Origin: Candidatus Didemnitutus sp.
GTDB taxonomy: Bacteria > Verrucomicrobiota > Verrucomicrobiia > Opitutales > Opitutaceae
Length of the DNA: 47,879 nt
Assembly (NCBI GenBank): GCA_023701285.1
Contig: JAMPXH010000019.1
Span: forward strand, 1-47,879
Direction: 5' to 3'
A program made the translations under genes and the position numbers. Below the pieces are notes generated by a model, which was given only the letters and a program-made list of their open reading frames with translations, was not told the origin of the DNA and did not search any database. Every line of letters begins with the position of its first letter. Positions within the stretch are counted from its first letter, which is position 1. This document shows positions 34,249 to 42,743 of the stretch, in pieces.

Positions 34249-36456
34249 TCAATTCGCGAACCGGAGCGTCTCGAGCTCGCGACCGTGGCGGTCGTAGAGC
34301 ACGACGCGCAGGTAATCCGAGCGCGGCAACACCGGCAGCGGCGTAGGCAAAGGCACGCTCAGCCGCAGGTGATCGCCCGTGCGCACCGGCGCCGTGGCGG
34401 TCCAACCGTCGGCGCGCGCGGTGCCGTCGGCCGCGAGCGGCAGCGCGGTCCAGGGCGCGTGCGGCGAGACGGCGAAGCGTGCCAGCGGCGGCCCGCCGCC
34501 GAAGAGCGGCTGCAACTCGATCCGCGCGACTTCCGCCGTCGCGGTCGGGATCACCTCCAGCCGCACGCCGGACGGATCGCGCACGAAGCGCGCCGTGCCG
34601 TCGGCCGCGATCGTCCGCCCGCGCCGCACCCAGAATTCGTAGGTGTCGAGCCGGAAGGCCGCGGCGAAGTTCTTCAACAGGTAGTCGTGCAACGGGCCGC
34701 GCGGAGCGAGGTCGCGGATGACGAGGAAATTGATCAGGTAGCTCTGCACGATCACGACCGCGCGCGGGTCGGCCTCCAGCCGGTCGATGATCGCCTGTTG
34801 CTGGCGCTCGTCGAGGAGCGAGAACCAATGCGTGACGTTCGCGAGGGTGGGCGTGGGGCGGCCCGACCAGACGTTGAAGCTGAACATGCCCGGGTAGCTG
34901 AACACCGTGTCGCCGTGCGTGACCGCGTTGTGCGTGAGGATGCGGAGATTGAGCGTGTAGTCATCCGTCAGTCGCAGCCGCTCCGCGCCGGCCAGCCCGA
35001 GCGGCGCGCTCTCCTGAAACCGCAGATAACTCGCGGCCCAGGCGCGGCCGAAACTGACGCTGACCGCGCCCGCGAGCACCAGCGCCGCCACCGCCCGCAA
35101 GGCCGGACCGAGGCGCGCGCTCGCGGCGGTGAGGTGGCGCAGCGCTTCCCAGCCGCCGACCAGCGCGACGGGGAACCAGAGAAACGCGCCCCACGCCGTC
35201 TGGCTGCCCGCGACCGGATAAGCCTGCAGGAGCTGCCACGTGCCGGCCCATGCGACCCACAACCGGGCGCGCTGCCCCGGCGTCGCCGGTCCGCTTTGCA
35301 ACGGCACCGCCATCAGCCACACGAGCGGCGCACCGAACTTCAGCCCGAAGGCGGTGAGCGAGAAATCGATCGCATCGACCGCCGCCCACGCCGTCCAGGC
35401 CAGCGCGGCCAGCCGCAACAACGCCAGCAGTGAAAGCCAGGTGTCCGTCCGGCGTCGCGTCGCGACGTGCCCCAACGCCGCGCCGAGACCGGCCGCTGCC
35501 AGCCACGGCGCCAGCGCCGGCCACGTCAGCGGATGGACATAGACGAGCGGATGCCGCAAAGGCTCGAGCACCACCGCCTGCCACAGCGCGCCCGGCGGCG
35601 TGCCGCGCGCCCAGACCGCGAGCACGACGACCGTGGCGAGGGCCGCGGCCACGCCCGCGCCCCAACCCCAGTCACCGAGCCGCGCCTCGGCCCGCCGCGT
35701 CGGCTCGATCGCCAGCAGCAGCGCGAGTCCGCCGGCCGCGACGACGAAGGCGAAGATCATCACCCATTGCTCGTGCTGCAACGTGCGCATCAACGCCAGC
35801 GGTGTCGCGACGGTGCCGAGCGCCACCGCCCAGAGCAGCGCGCGCCGGGCGCGCCCCGCCTCCGTGTGCAAGGCCAGCCATGAACCGGCGGCGATGAGAA
35901 AAAAGATCCCGACGTTGATCTTGCTCAGCAGCAGCGCCGTGCCGGTCAGCGCCGCGGCCAGCGCGAAACACCGCGGCCGCCCCGCCTCGATGGCGTGCGC
36001 GCCGGCCAGCGTGCCCGCGGCGGTGATGGCCGCGAGCAGGCCGCCAGGGTGACCCGGCTCGCTGATCATGACGATGAGGCTGAGGAAGGTCAGCGCCGCC
36101 GCCGCGACGCCCAGTCCGTCGCTCCCGGTCTGCCGCCGCGTGAACCAGCCGGCCCCGGCCGCGCAGACCAGCCAGTAGCACAGGTTGAGCCAGCGCACGG
36201 TCTCGCTGTCCATCGTGCCGCCCGTGAGCGCGACGCCGAGGTGGTAGAACACGTAGGGGAACGGCCCGTATTGGCTGTAGACCGCGGTGTAGAGCCCACC
36301 GTGCGCGAAGTAGTTCCGATACGACCAGAGCACGTAGCCCTCGTCGTCGTAGGCCATGTATTGGGTGAAATGCAGCCAGGTGCCGCAGCACGCCAACGCC
36401 GCCAACGCCGCGAGGATCAGCCCGCCGCGCAGAAGTTGCTTAGTCGAAGCCGACAC
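34249..36456 (-). CDS. Polytopic membrane protein, probable GT-C glycosyltransferase
   Basis: The 735-residue protein starts with GTG and has many hydrophobic segments in residues 1-460, then a soluble beta-rich C-terminus. 'YMAYDDEGYVLWSYRNYFAH' in the first external loop resembles the acidic catalytic loop of GT-C enzymes. 'MFSFNVWSGRPTPTLANVTH' in the C-terminal part also occurs in uncharacterised glycosyltransferase-like proteins. It overlaps the end of the GT2 gene by 17 nt, so they are co-transcribed. No specific family could be named with certainty. Confidence 0.7.
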   Translation of the reverse strand: MSASTKQLLRGGLILAALAALACCGTWLHFTQYMAYDDEGYVLWSYRNYFAHGGLYTAVYSQYGPFPYVFYHLGVALTGGTMDSETVRWLNLCYWLVCAAGAGWFTRRQTGSDGLGVAAAALTFLSLIVMISEPGHPGGLLAAITAAGTLAGAHAIEAGRPRCFALAAALTGTALLLSKINVGIFFLIAAGSWLALHTEAGRARRALLWAVALGTVATPLALMRTLQHEQWVMIFAFVVAAGGLALLLAIEPTRRAEARLGDWGWGAGVAAALATVVVLAVWARGTPPGALWQAVVLEPLRHPLVYVHPLTWPALAPWLAAAGLGAALGHVATRRRTDTWLSLLALLRLAALAWTAWAAVDAIDFSLTAFGLKFGAPLVWLMAVPLQSGPATPGQRARLWVAWAGTWQLLQAYPVAGSQTAWGAFLWFPVALVGGWEALRHLTAASARLGPALRAVAALVLAGAVSVSFGRAWAASYLRFQESAPLGLAGAERLRLTDDYTLNLRILTHNAVTHGDTVFSYPGMFSFNVWSGRPTPTLANVTHWFSLLDERQQQAIIDRLEADPRAVVIVQSYLINFLVIRDLAPRGPLHDYLLKNFAAAFRLDTYEFWVRRGRTIAADGTARFVRDPSGVRLEVIPTATAEVARIELQPLFGGGPPLARFAVSPHAPWTALPLAADGTARADGWTATAPVRTGDHLRLSVPLPTPLPVLPRSDYLRVVLYDRHGRELETLRFAN

Positions 36457-37384
36457 GCCGCTTGATCACGTAGTTGGGCCGCCGCTTCACCTCGTCGTAG
36501 ATGCGGCCGAGGTATTCGCCGAGCACGCCGATGCCCACGAGTTGCACGCCGCCGAGGAAAAGCACGAGCGTCACCAGCGTGGTGAAACCCGTCTGCGCCA
36601 CCTCGATGCCGAGCAGGCGGCGGACGATGAAGAACACGCCGATGGCGAAGCCGATGCCCGCGACGCCGAGGCCGGCGTAGGTCAGCATGCGCAGCGGCAG
36701 ATGCGAGAAACTGAAGATGCCGTCGAGCGCGTAGCGCACCAGCCGCCGGAAGCTCTGCGCCGGGGCGCCCGCCGCGCGCTCCAGCCGGTCGTAGTAAACC
36801 TCCGCCCGCGGGAATCCCACCCACGAGCGCAACCCGGGGAAGAAGCGGTGCACCTCGGGCAGTTGGTTGAAGGTTGCGAGCGCATCGCGCCCGAGCAGGC
36901 CGAAGGTGCCGGTGTTGCGGTCGATGCGGATGTCGACCAGCGAGCCGAAGAGCCGGTGGAACAGGTCGAAGCCCACGCGCCGCAACCCGCCTTCCTGCCG
37001 CGAGCGCCGCACGGCGAGCACCACCTCGGCGCCGTTGCGCCACGCCGCGACCATCTCGGGGATGATCTCGGGCGGATCCTGCAGGTCGGCGTCCATCGTC
37101 ACGACCGCGTCCATGCCGCCGCATTGCGCGAGGCCGGCGGCGAGGGCGTTCTGGAAACCGAAATTGCGGGAGAGCGCCACGAGCTTGAACCGCCGGTCGC
37201 GCGCACACTGCGCCTCGATCAGCGCCGCAGTCTGGTCGCGGCTGCCGTCGTCGATCAGCACGGCGTGCCACGCGACGTCCGGGTGCGCGTCGAACACCGC
37301 CGTCAGCCGCGCGAAGAGCTGGGGCAGGACGGCCGTCTCGTTGAAGGCAGGGGTGACGATCGCGATGTGGGGCGGGCGGCTCAC
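36440..37384 (-). CDS. GT2 polyprenyl-phosphate glycosyltransferase (ArnC/GtrB-like)
   Basis: The 314-residue protein has an N-terminal GT-A domain: 'IAIVTPAFNETAVLPQLFAR', 'VLIDDGSRDQTAALIE', 'NFGFQNALAAGLAQ' and the DxD-containing 'VVTMDADLQDPPEIIPEM'. Two C-terminal transmembrane helices and 'GEYLGRIYDEVKRRPNYVI' follow, the signature of ArnC/GtrB/DPM1-like enzymes. These load sugars onto undecaprenyl phosphate, giving the lipid-linked donor used by GT-C enzymes such as its neighbours. The start is GTG 37384. Upstream membrane gene is 44 nt away. Confidence 0.9.
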   Translation of the reverse strand: MSRPPHIAIVTPAFNETAVLPQLFARLTAVFDAHPDVAWHAVLIDDGSRDQTAALIEAQCARDRRFKLVALSRNFGFQNALAAGLAQCGGMDAVVTMDADLQDPPEIIPEMVAAWRNGAEVVLAVRRSRQEGGLRRVGFDLFHRLFGSLVDIRIDRNTGTFGLLGRDALATFNQLPEVHRFFPGLRSWVGFPRAEVYYDRLERAAGAPAQSFRRLVRYALDGIFSFSHLPLRMLTYAGLGVAGIGFAIGVFFIVRRLLGIEVAQTGFTTLVTLVLFLGGVQLVGIGVLGEYLGRIYDEVKRRPNYVIKRRVGFD

Positions 37385-37428
37385 GCGGCGTGGTTTATGG
37401 CGGAGGGGAAGGGCGAGCGGAAGCGCGA

Positions 37429-38850
37429 TTATCGTCCCGCGGACGGCGGTGCCCAGCGGACGAGCCGCCAGCCGGCGATTTCACGTTCGGTTGACGGTTG
37501 GCCGGCCAGCTTGATCGCCACGCCCCAATCGGCGCCCGGAGGCAGCAGCATCGCGCGGCAACGCGGCGGCAGGTGCGCGCGGGCGTGCGCGAGCGACACG
37601 GGATGCCCCGTGATGAAGCGCACATAGATGCCGTCCTCCGCATGGTCGAAGCGCCCCTCGGCGAACCAGGTCACGAGCGGCGACCACGGCAGCCACAGCT
37701 CGCCCGGCGTGAGGCGCACCAAGGCGTCCGCTGCGCGCACCCGCTCCGTCGCGGGCCACAGGGGCACGTGGTCGGTGGTCGCGATCTTGCCCAGCACGAG
37801 CGCGACCGTCAGCGCCGCGGCCAGCGGCACCGCCCGCGGGGTCGCCCGCCGGGCGAGCGCGAGCAGGACGACGAGCGCGGGCGGCGTCAGTAGGGCGTAG
37901 CCGTGCAGGTGGTTGATGCTGCCGCCGACGGTGAACAATCCCGCGAGCCCCAACGGCAGGGCAGCCAGCCAGCAGGCGATCGGCAATCCAAGCGCCGGCG
38001 AGTCCGCGCGCCAGTGCCGGCGCGTGGCGGCGAGCACCACTGCGGGAGCGCCCCAGAGCAGCAGCAGCCAGGGCAGGGTGTCGCGGGTGCGTTGAGCCAA
38101 GTCGTCGGCCCACGGGAGCCGGCCGGGCACCGTGACGAGTCCGAACCAGAGTTCGCGGGCGCCGAATTGGGCCACGGCGATCGCCGCGAGCCCGGCGCCG
38201 CAGACTGCGGTGCGCGCGGCGTGTTGCCAGGCGCTGCGCGCATCGTGCGCGAGCCAGAGCCAGAGAATTTGTCCCGCGACCAAGCCGACGGCCGTCTGCT
38301 TGCTCGCGAGGGCGAGCGCGGTGGCGAGGGCGGCGCCCCACCGGCCCGCGGCGGTGGCGCGGCTGCGCGGGTGGACGAGCAGCAGGTTCGCGATCAGGCC
38401 GCCGGCGACGACCAGGTTGTCGCTCTGGAGAAACCGGAACGCCGGCTCCGGCCAGAGCAGGCAGGTGAGCGCGAGCGCGAGCAGGCGATCGGCGCGCGTC
38501 GCGCCGGCCGCGGGCCAGCAGAGGCAGACGGCGCCGAGCGCGCCGAGGTGGAAGGCGAGGTTGACGCCGCCCGCCACGAGCAACGCGGAGGCCGCATCGG
38601 CGGCGAGCAGCGCCGGACTCCAAAGCCACAGCGGCGCCGGACCGTAGAGCCAGGTGTTGAGCACGCCTTCACCGGGCAGCGCATAGACCGGCTCGCCGTG
38701 CGCGGCCATGAAGACGGCGGCCAGCCGCAGGTCGTTCCAACTCGAGGCCGGCAGCCGGCACCACGAGATCCACAGCCAGACGCCGGCCGCGGCCAGCGCG
38801 AGGATTGCCCAGACCCGGGACGCCGTCGTGCTGTGTCCCGCCGGATGCAA
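37429..38850 (-). CDS. Polytopic membrane protein, probable glycosyltransferase
   Basis: This 473-residue protein is dominated by hydrophobic helices ('VWAILALAAAGVWLWISW' and others), with a short soluble C-terminus. 'SSWNDLRLAAVFMAAHGEPVY' followed by 'YGPAPLWLWSPALL' resembles the N-terminal loop of GT87/GT-C proteins ('YGPA' after an acidic loop). The frame stays open far upstream, antisense to other genes. The supported start is TTG at 38850, 5 nt after the stop of the GT2 gene, because no ATG or GTG exists before the first helix. This makes it translationally coupled to that gene. Confidence 0.68.
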   Translation of the reverse strand: MHPAGHSTTASRVWAILALAAAGVWLWISWCRLPASSWNDLRLAAVFMAAHGEPVYALPGEGVLNTWLYGPAPLWLWSPALLAADAASALLVAGGVNLAFHLGALGAVCLCWPAAGATRADRLLALALTCLLWPEPAFRFLQSDNLVVAGGLIANLLLVHPRSRATAAGRWGAALATALALASKQTAVGLVAGQILWLWLAHDARSAWQHAARTAVCGAGLAAIAVAQFGARELWFGLVTVPGRLPWADDLAQRTRDTLPWLLLLWGAPAVVLAATRRHWRADSPALGLPIACWLAALPLGLAGLFTVGGSINHLHGYALLTPPALVVLLALARRATPRAVPLAAALTVALVLGKIATTDHVPLWPATERVRAADALVRLTPGELWLPWSPLVTWFAEGRFDHAEDGIYVRFITGHPVSLAHARAHLPPRCRAMLLPPGADWGVAIKLAGQPSTEREIAGWRLVRWAPPSAGR

Positions 38851-38855
38851 GGCGC

Positions 38856-39548
38856 TCAGCGGAACAGGTTGTATTTCACGATCGCGTAGATCGCGCGGAA
38901 TCCGTCGCGCCAGCCGATCTTCTTCCCCTCGGCGTAGGTGCGGCCGTAGTAGCTGATGCCGACCTCGTAGATGCGGCAGCCGTCGAGCGCGGCGACCTTG
39001 GCCGTGATCTCCGGCTCGAAGCCGAAACGGTTCTCTTCGATCCTGATCTTCTGCAGCACCTCGCGGCGGAACACCTTGTAGCAGGTCTCCATGTCCGTGA
39101 GGTTGATGTTCGTGCACATGTTCGAGAGCAGCGTGAGGAAACGGTTGCCGACCATGTGCCAGAAATAGACCACGCGGTGCGCCTCGGCGCCCATGAAGCG
39201 TGAACCGAAGACGACGTCGGCCTTGCCCTCGAGGATCGGCTTGAGCAGGCGCGGGTATTCCTGCGGATCGTATTCGAGGTCGGCGTCCTGCACGATGACG
39301 GCGTCGCCCGTCGCCGCGCCGAAGCCCGTGCGGAGAGCGGCGCCCTTGCCGCAGTTGACGGGGTGATAGACGACCTTGGTCACGAGCGGGGCGATCTCGC
39401 GCTCGAGGATCTCCCGCGTGCCGTCGGTCGAGCAGTCGTCGACGATGATGATCTCCTTGTCGGCGACCGGGGCGGCGCGCACCGCCTCGACGATGCTGCG
39501 GATCGTGTGCCGCTCGTTGTAACACGGGATGACGATGGAGAGCTTCAT
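38856..39548 (-). CDS. GT2 dolichyl/polyprenyl-phosphate mannosyltransferase-like protein
   Basis: The 230-residue soluble GT-A enzyme has '[20 protein letters not shown]', '[16 protein letters not shown]', '[14 protein letters not shown]', '[19 protein letters not shown]' (DxD) and '[20 protein letters not shown]'. These match DPM1-type transferases that make polyprenyl-phosphate mannose or glucose. It lacks C-terminal membrane helices. It is the first gene of the minus-strand set 34249-39548 and is followed by the TTG-started membrane protein, 5 nt away. Confidence 0.9.
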   Translation of the reverse strand: MKLSIVIPCYNERHTIRSIVEAVRAAPVADKEIIIVDDCSTDGTREILEREIAPLVTKVVYHPVNCGKGAALRTGFGAATGDAVIVQDADLEYDPQEYPRLLKPILEGKADVVFGSRFMGAEAHRVVYFWHMVGNRFLTLLSNMCTNINLTDMETCYKVFRREVLQKIRIEENRFGFEPEITAKVAALDGCRIYEVGISYYGRTYAEGKKIGWRDGFRAIYAIVKYNLFR

Positions 39549-39660
39549 GCGCAGAGTAGGACCCGCGGACGCTAGCGGACGGCGCGGGTGAGGGAAGAGC
39601 AAAGAGGGTGCGGACCTGCCGCCTTGACGCGCCGCGCCGCGCCGCCGCATCGTGGCGGCG
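39549..39660. promoter_or_regulatory. Divergent promoter spacer between GT2 gene and VTT-protein gene
   Basis: This 112-nt spacer separates the head-to-head genes starting at 39548 (minus) and 39661 (plus). It must hold the promoter of the minus-strand glycosyltransferase set 34249-39548 and that of the VTT-xseA pair. No clear hexamers or palindromes were found by eye. Confidence 0.35.
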
Positions 39661-40356
39661 ATGTCCCTCGAGTCCCCGGCGCGCCCGAACCGAGCCCTGC
39701 TGCTCAAGCTGGGCATCGCGGCCGTGGCCGGGCTGGTCGTGCTGGCGCTGGTCTGGCGCGGACTCGACCTGCGGGTGGCGCTGGCGGCTTTCCTCGCCGC
39801 GTTGCGCGAGGCGGGTCCGGCGGTGTTCTTCACCGCGATGGCGATATTGCCCGCCTGTGGCGCGCCGCTGCTCACCTTCGTGCTGCCCGCGGTGGCGGCT
39901 TTCGGCCCGCAACTCGGCACCGTCAACGTCGTGCTGCTCTCGCTCGCCGCGATCACGGTCAACCTCTGCCTCGCTTACGCCGTCGCGCGGCGCGGACTGC
40001 GGCCGCTCGTGCAAGGACTCGTCACGCGCCTCGGCTACCGGTTGCCGGCGGTCGATTCCGGCGACGCCGTCGACCTGCTCGTCCTGTTGCGCGTGACGCC
40101 GGGCGTGCCGTTCGTGGTGCAGAACTTCCTCGCCGGGCTGGCGGAGATCCCGTTCGGCAAATACGTGGGCGTCTCGGTGCTGCTCGCGTGGCCGATCAAC
40201 ACCGCCTTCCTGCTTTTCGGCGACGCGCTGCTGCACGGCAAGGGCCGGGCGGCGCTCCTGACGCTGTGCGCGATCGTGGCGCTGACGGCGCTGCTCCACC
40301 TCGTGCGCAAGCATTACGAGCGGCGCAAGAAGCCGGCGGAGGACGCGGCGGCATGA
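39661..40356 (+). CDS. VTT-domain (DedA/TVP38-TMEM64-like) membrane protein
   Basis: The 231-residue membrane protein has about five hydrophobic segments. '[20 protein letters not shown]' and '[17 protein letters not shown]' match the conserved VTT/SNARE-associated region, where the arginine and glycines line the re-entrant loop. The family acts as lipid scramblases or undecaprenyl-phosphate flippases in some bacteria; the substrate here is unknown. ATG 39661 is chosen; GTG 39652 is possible. Its stop overlaps the xseA start (ATGA), so the two are co-translated. Divergent from the GT2 gene across a 112-nt spacer. Confidence 0.8.
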   Translation: MSLESPARPNRALLLKLGIAAVAGLVVLALVWRGLDLRVALAAFLAALREAGPAVFFTAMAILPACGAPLLTFVLPAVAAFGPQLGTVNVVLLSLAAITVNLCLAYAVARRGLRPLVQGLVTRLGYRLPAVDSGDAVDLLVLLRVTPGVPFVVQNFLAGLAEIPFGKYVGVSVLLAWPINTAFLLFGDALLHGKGRAALLTLCAIVALTALLHLVRKHYERRKKPAEDAAA

Positions 40357-41636
40357 AACCCTCCGGCGAACTTTTCGAGGAGGAGTCCGGCCGCGTGCAG
40401 ACGGTGACGGAGTTCACCCGCCGCGTGCGCGAGCTGCTCAAGGGCGGCCTGCCCGCCGGCTGGGTGCGCGGCGAGATCTCCAACCTGCGCGCGCAGGCGA
40501 GCGGGCATTTTTATTTCTCGCTCAAGGACGCCGGGGCGCAGCTCGGCTGCGTGCTCTTCCGCGGCGACGCCGCGCGCCAGAGCGTCGTGCTCAAGGACGG
40601 CCTGCAGGTGCTCGTCTATGGCGAGGTCGACGTCTACGAGGCGCGCGGCCAATACCAGCTCATCGTCCGCGCCGTGGTGGATCATGGTGTGGGCCGTCTG
40701 CAGCAGCAATTCGATGAGCTGAAGCGCCGGCTCGCCGCCGAGGGCTTGTTCGAGCCGGCGAAGAAGCGTGCGCTGCCGCTCGCGCCGGCCTGCGTGGGCT
40801 TCATCACTTCGCCCACGGGCGCCGCGGTGCAGGACTTCATCCGCATCCTGCGGCGGCGCGACTGGCGCGGCCGGCTCGTGGTGCTCCCGGCCAAGGTGCA
40901 GGGCGCCGGCGCGGCGGAGGAAATGGTCGCGATGCTGCGCACGGCGCAGGAGTCCGGACTTTTCGACCTGCTCGTGATTGGGCGCGGCGGCGGCAGCATC
41001 GAGGATCTGTGGGCCTTCAACGAGGAGCCGCTCGTGCGCGCCGTCGCGGCGTGCACCGTGCCCATCATTTCCGCGGTCGGCCACGAGATCGACACCACCC
41101 TCTGCGATTACGCGGCCGACATCCGGGCCGAGACGCCGAGCGCCGCGGCCGAGCTCATCTCCAGCCAGCATCTCAACTGCGTCGAACGCGTGCTCAACGC
41201 CGGCACGGCGATCGAGGACATCGCCGCCATGCGGCTCGAACGCGCGCGCCAGCGCCTCGACCATGCGCGCAGCCGCCTCCGCCTGCTCTCGCCCGCCGCG
41301 CAGATCGAGCAGAACCAGCTGCGGCTCGACGATCTCGCCAACCGCCTCGGCTCCGCCCTGCGCCACGCCGTGCAGGAACGTCGCGAGCGCCTCGGCCAGG
41401 CGCGCGCCCGCCTCGCCGCCGCCTCGCCCGAGCGCCGCGTGCAGCTCGAATCGCACCGCCTGCTCGCGCTCTGGAAGCGCCTCGAATCGGCCAGCCCGCA
41501 GTCCGTGCTCAAGCGCGGCTTCGTGCTCGTGCGCGACGAGCAGGGCAATCCCGTCGCGCGCGCCGCCGGCCTCGCCGCCGGCCGCCAGCTCGTGACGGAG
41601 TTCGCCGACGGCCAGGTGCGCACCCGCGTGGAATAA
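40353..41636 (+). CDS. xseA: Exodeoxyribonuclease VII large subunit
   Basis: The 427-residue protein has the N-terminal OB-fold ('VTEFTRRVRELLKGGLPAGW', 'VRGEISNLRAQASGHFYFSL') and the catalytic region 'GFITSPTGAAVQDFIRIL', 'DLLVIGRGGGSIEDLWAFNE' and 'PIISAVGHEIDTTLCDYAAD'. A long coiled-coil helical segment follows (about 270-370), then 'KRGFVLVRDEQGNPVARA'. With XseB it degrades single-stranded DNA. The small subunit gene xseB is not next to it and was not found in the window. Confidence 0.95.
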   Translation: MKPSGELFEEESGRVQTVTEFTRRVRELLKGGLPAGWVRGEISNLRAQASGHFYFSLKDAGAQLGCVLFRGDAARQSVVLKDGLQVLVYGEVDVYEARGQYQLIVRAVVDHGVGRLQQQFDELKRRLAAEGLFEPAKKRALPLAPACVGFITSPTGAAVQDFIRILRRRDWRGRLVVLPAKVQGAGAAEEMVAMLRTAQESGLFDLLVIGRGGGSIEDLWAFNEEPLVRAVAACTVPIISAVGHEIDTTLCDYAADIRAETPSAAAELISSQHLNCVERVLNAGTAIEDIAAMRLERARQRLDHARSRLRLLSPAAQIEQNQLRLDDLANRLGSALRHAVQERRERLGQARARLAAASPERRVQLESHRLLALWKRLESASPQSVLKRGFVLVRDEQGNPVARAAGLAAGRQLVTEFADGQVRTRVE

Positions 41637-41663
41637 GCCCGCTCCGCGCCCGGCTCCGGACAA

Positions 41664-41688
41664 GTTTGCAGTCCAATGGACCACAAAC
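41664..41688. other. Inverted repeat between convergent xseA and rsmE
   Basis: GTTTG-CA-GTCC-AAT-GGAC-CA-CAAAC forms a nine-pair hairpin with one internal loop, 28 nt after the xseA stop. It is AT-richer than its surroundings and lacks a run of T on the plus strand. It may be a transcription end structure or a protein site. Nothing else was recognised in the 156-nt gap. Confidence 0.35.
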
Positions 41689-41792
41689 ATCACGGCGGAC
41701 TCGGATTGGGGGGCAACGCGAGTGGCAGGGCGATACTGGGGCGACGGCGGCGAGGCGTGAGGGGACGCAACTTGGCGCGCGAGGGGCTCGGC

Positions 41793-42515
41793 TCAGAGCG
41801 TGCCGCGGGCGGATTTCGCCAGCGTGAGGGCGGCGATGACCGCGGTCTCGAGCCGGAGCACGCGGGGGCCGAGATGGACGAGCGTGAAGCCGGCCGCGCG
41901 GAGGGCGGCGCGGTCGCGCGCGCCCCAGCCGCGCTCGGGGCCGAGCGCGAGCACGAGCGGGGCCGCGGCACCGGACGGGAGTGCGTCGCGGAGGGCCGCG
42001 GTGGCTTCGTAGTTGTCGAGCGCGAGGCGCGTCGCGCCGGCGGGCAGGGCGGCGAGCGCGGTGGCGAGCGTTTCACCGGCCGTGACTGCGGGGAGCTGCG
42101 TGGCGAAGGCCTGGGCCGCTCCGGCGAGCAGATGGCGGCGCCACTCGCCGTCGCGCCAGAGCGTGCTTTGCGCGTAGCTGGGTTCGCTTTTTTCGGTGGC
42201 GGCGAAATGCAGGGCGGCGACGCCGAGCGTGGTGGCGTCGCGGAGGATGTCGCGCGCGGTCTGCGGGCGCGGCAGGCCGAGCAGCAACGTGAGCGGATCG
42301 GGCGGGGGCGGCGGCGGGCCCCAGGCGAAAGTGAGCACGAGCGCGTCGTCGGCGAGGGCCGCGAGCGTGGCGGTGCCGCGCGGGCCGTCGACGAGGCCGG
42401 CGTCGAAGGTGTCGCCCACACCGCGGCGCAGGACGTCGCGCACATGGCGGGCGCGCGGGTCGGTGAGCGGGAGCGGTTGCCGGGTTTCCTCCGGCGTGAA
42501 CAGGACGAGGTTCAA
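41793..42515 (-). CDS. rsmE: 16S rRNA (uracil(1498)-N3)-methyltransferase
   Basis: The 240-residue SPOUT methyltransferase methylates U1498 in 16S rRNA. The N-terminal PUA-like part is 'MNLVLFTPEE' ... 'RARHVRDVLRRGVGDTFDAG'. The catalytic knot is seen in 'PLVLALGPERGWGARDRAAL' and 'LVHLGPRVLRLETAVIAAL'. Its start is a TTG at 42515, since no ATG or GTG lies nearby in frame. This TTG overlaps the TGA of a 13-codon frame starting at 42553. The tRNA-Gly gene is 60 nt upstream on the same strand. Confidence 0.92.
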   Translation of the reverse strand: MNLVLFTPEETRQPLPLTDPRARHVRDVLRRGVGDTFDAGLVDGPRGTATLAALADDALVLTFAWGPPPPPPDPLTLLLGLPRPQTARDILRDATTLGVAALHFAATEKSEPSYAQSTLWRDGEWRRHLLAGAAQAFATQLPAVTAGETLATALAALPAGATRLALDNYEATAALRDALPSGAAAPLVLALGPERGWGARDRAALRAAGFTLVHLGPRVLRLETAVIAALTLAKSARGTL

Positions 42516-42574
42516 CGGCCGATGGTGTGCGCGAGGGCGCGGGCGGTGTCCATCCCGGGTTGGCGGGGGCGCGG

Positions 42575-42648
42575 TGGTGCGGGCAGACGGAATCGAACCG
42601 ACGATACCTGTTTGGAAGACAGGAGTTTTACCACTAAACTATGCCCGC
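42575..42648 (-). tRNA. tRNA-Gly (anticodon TCC)
   Basis: On the minus strand the gene has acceptor arms GCGGGCA and TGCCCGC with discriminator A and encoded CCA. The D-arm is GTTT AGTGGTA AAAC. The anticodon stem CCTGT/ACAGG holds loop CTTCCAA, with anticodon TCC at 42616-42614. The T-arm GTCGG TTCGATT CCGTC has one U-U mismatch in the stem. The length is 74 nt including CCA. It reads GGA and GGG codons. Confidence 0.95.
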
Positions 42649-42743
42649 GGAGGCAGCGCGGCGAGAGTGGCGCGCGGCGGCGGGCATTCAAGCTTTAGTT
42701 AAATTCCGGGCGCGTCAGGAATGGAATTGCGAGGGGGTGGGGC

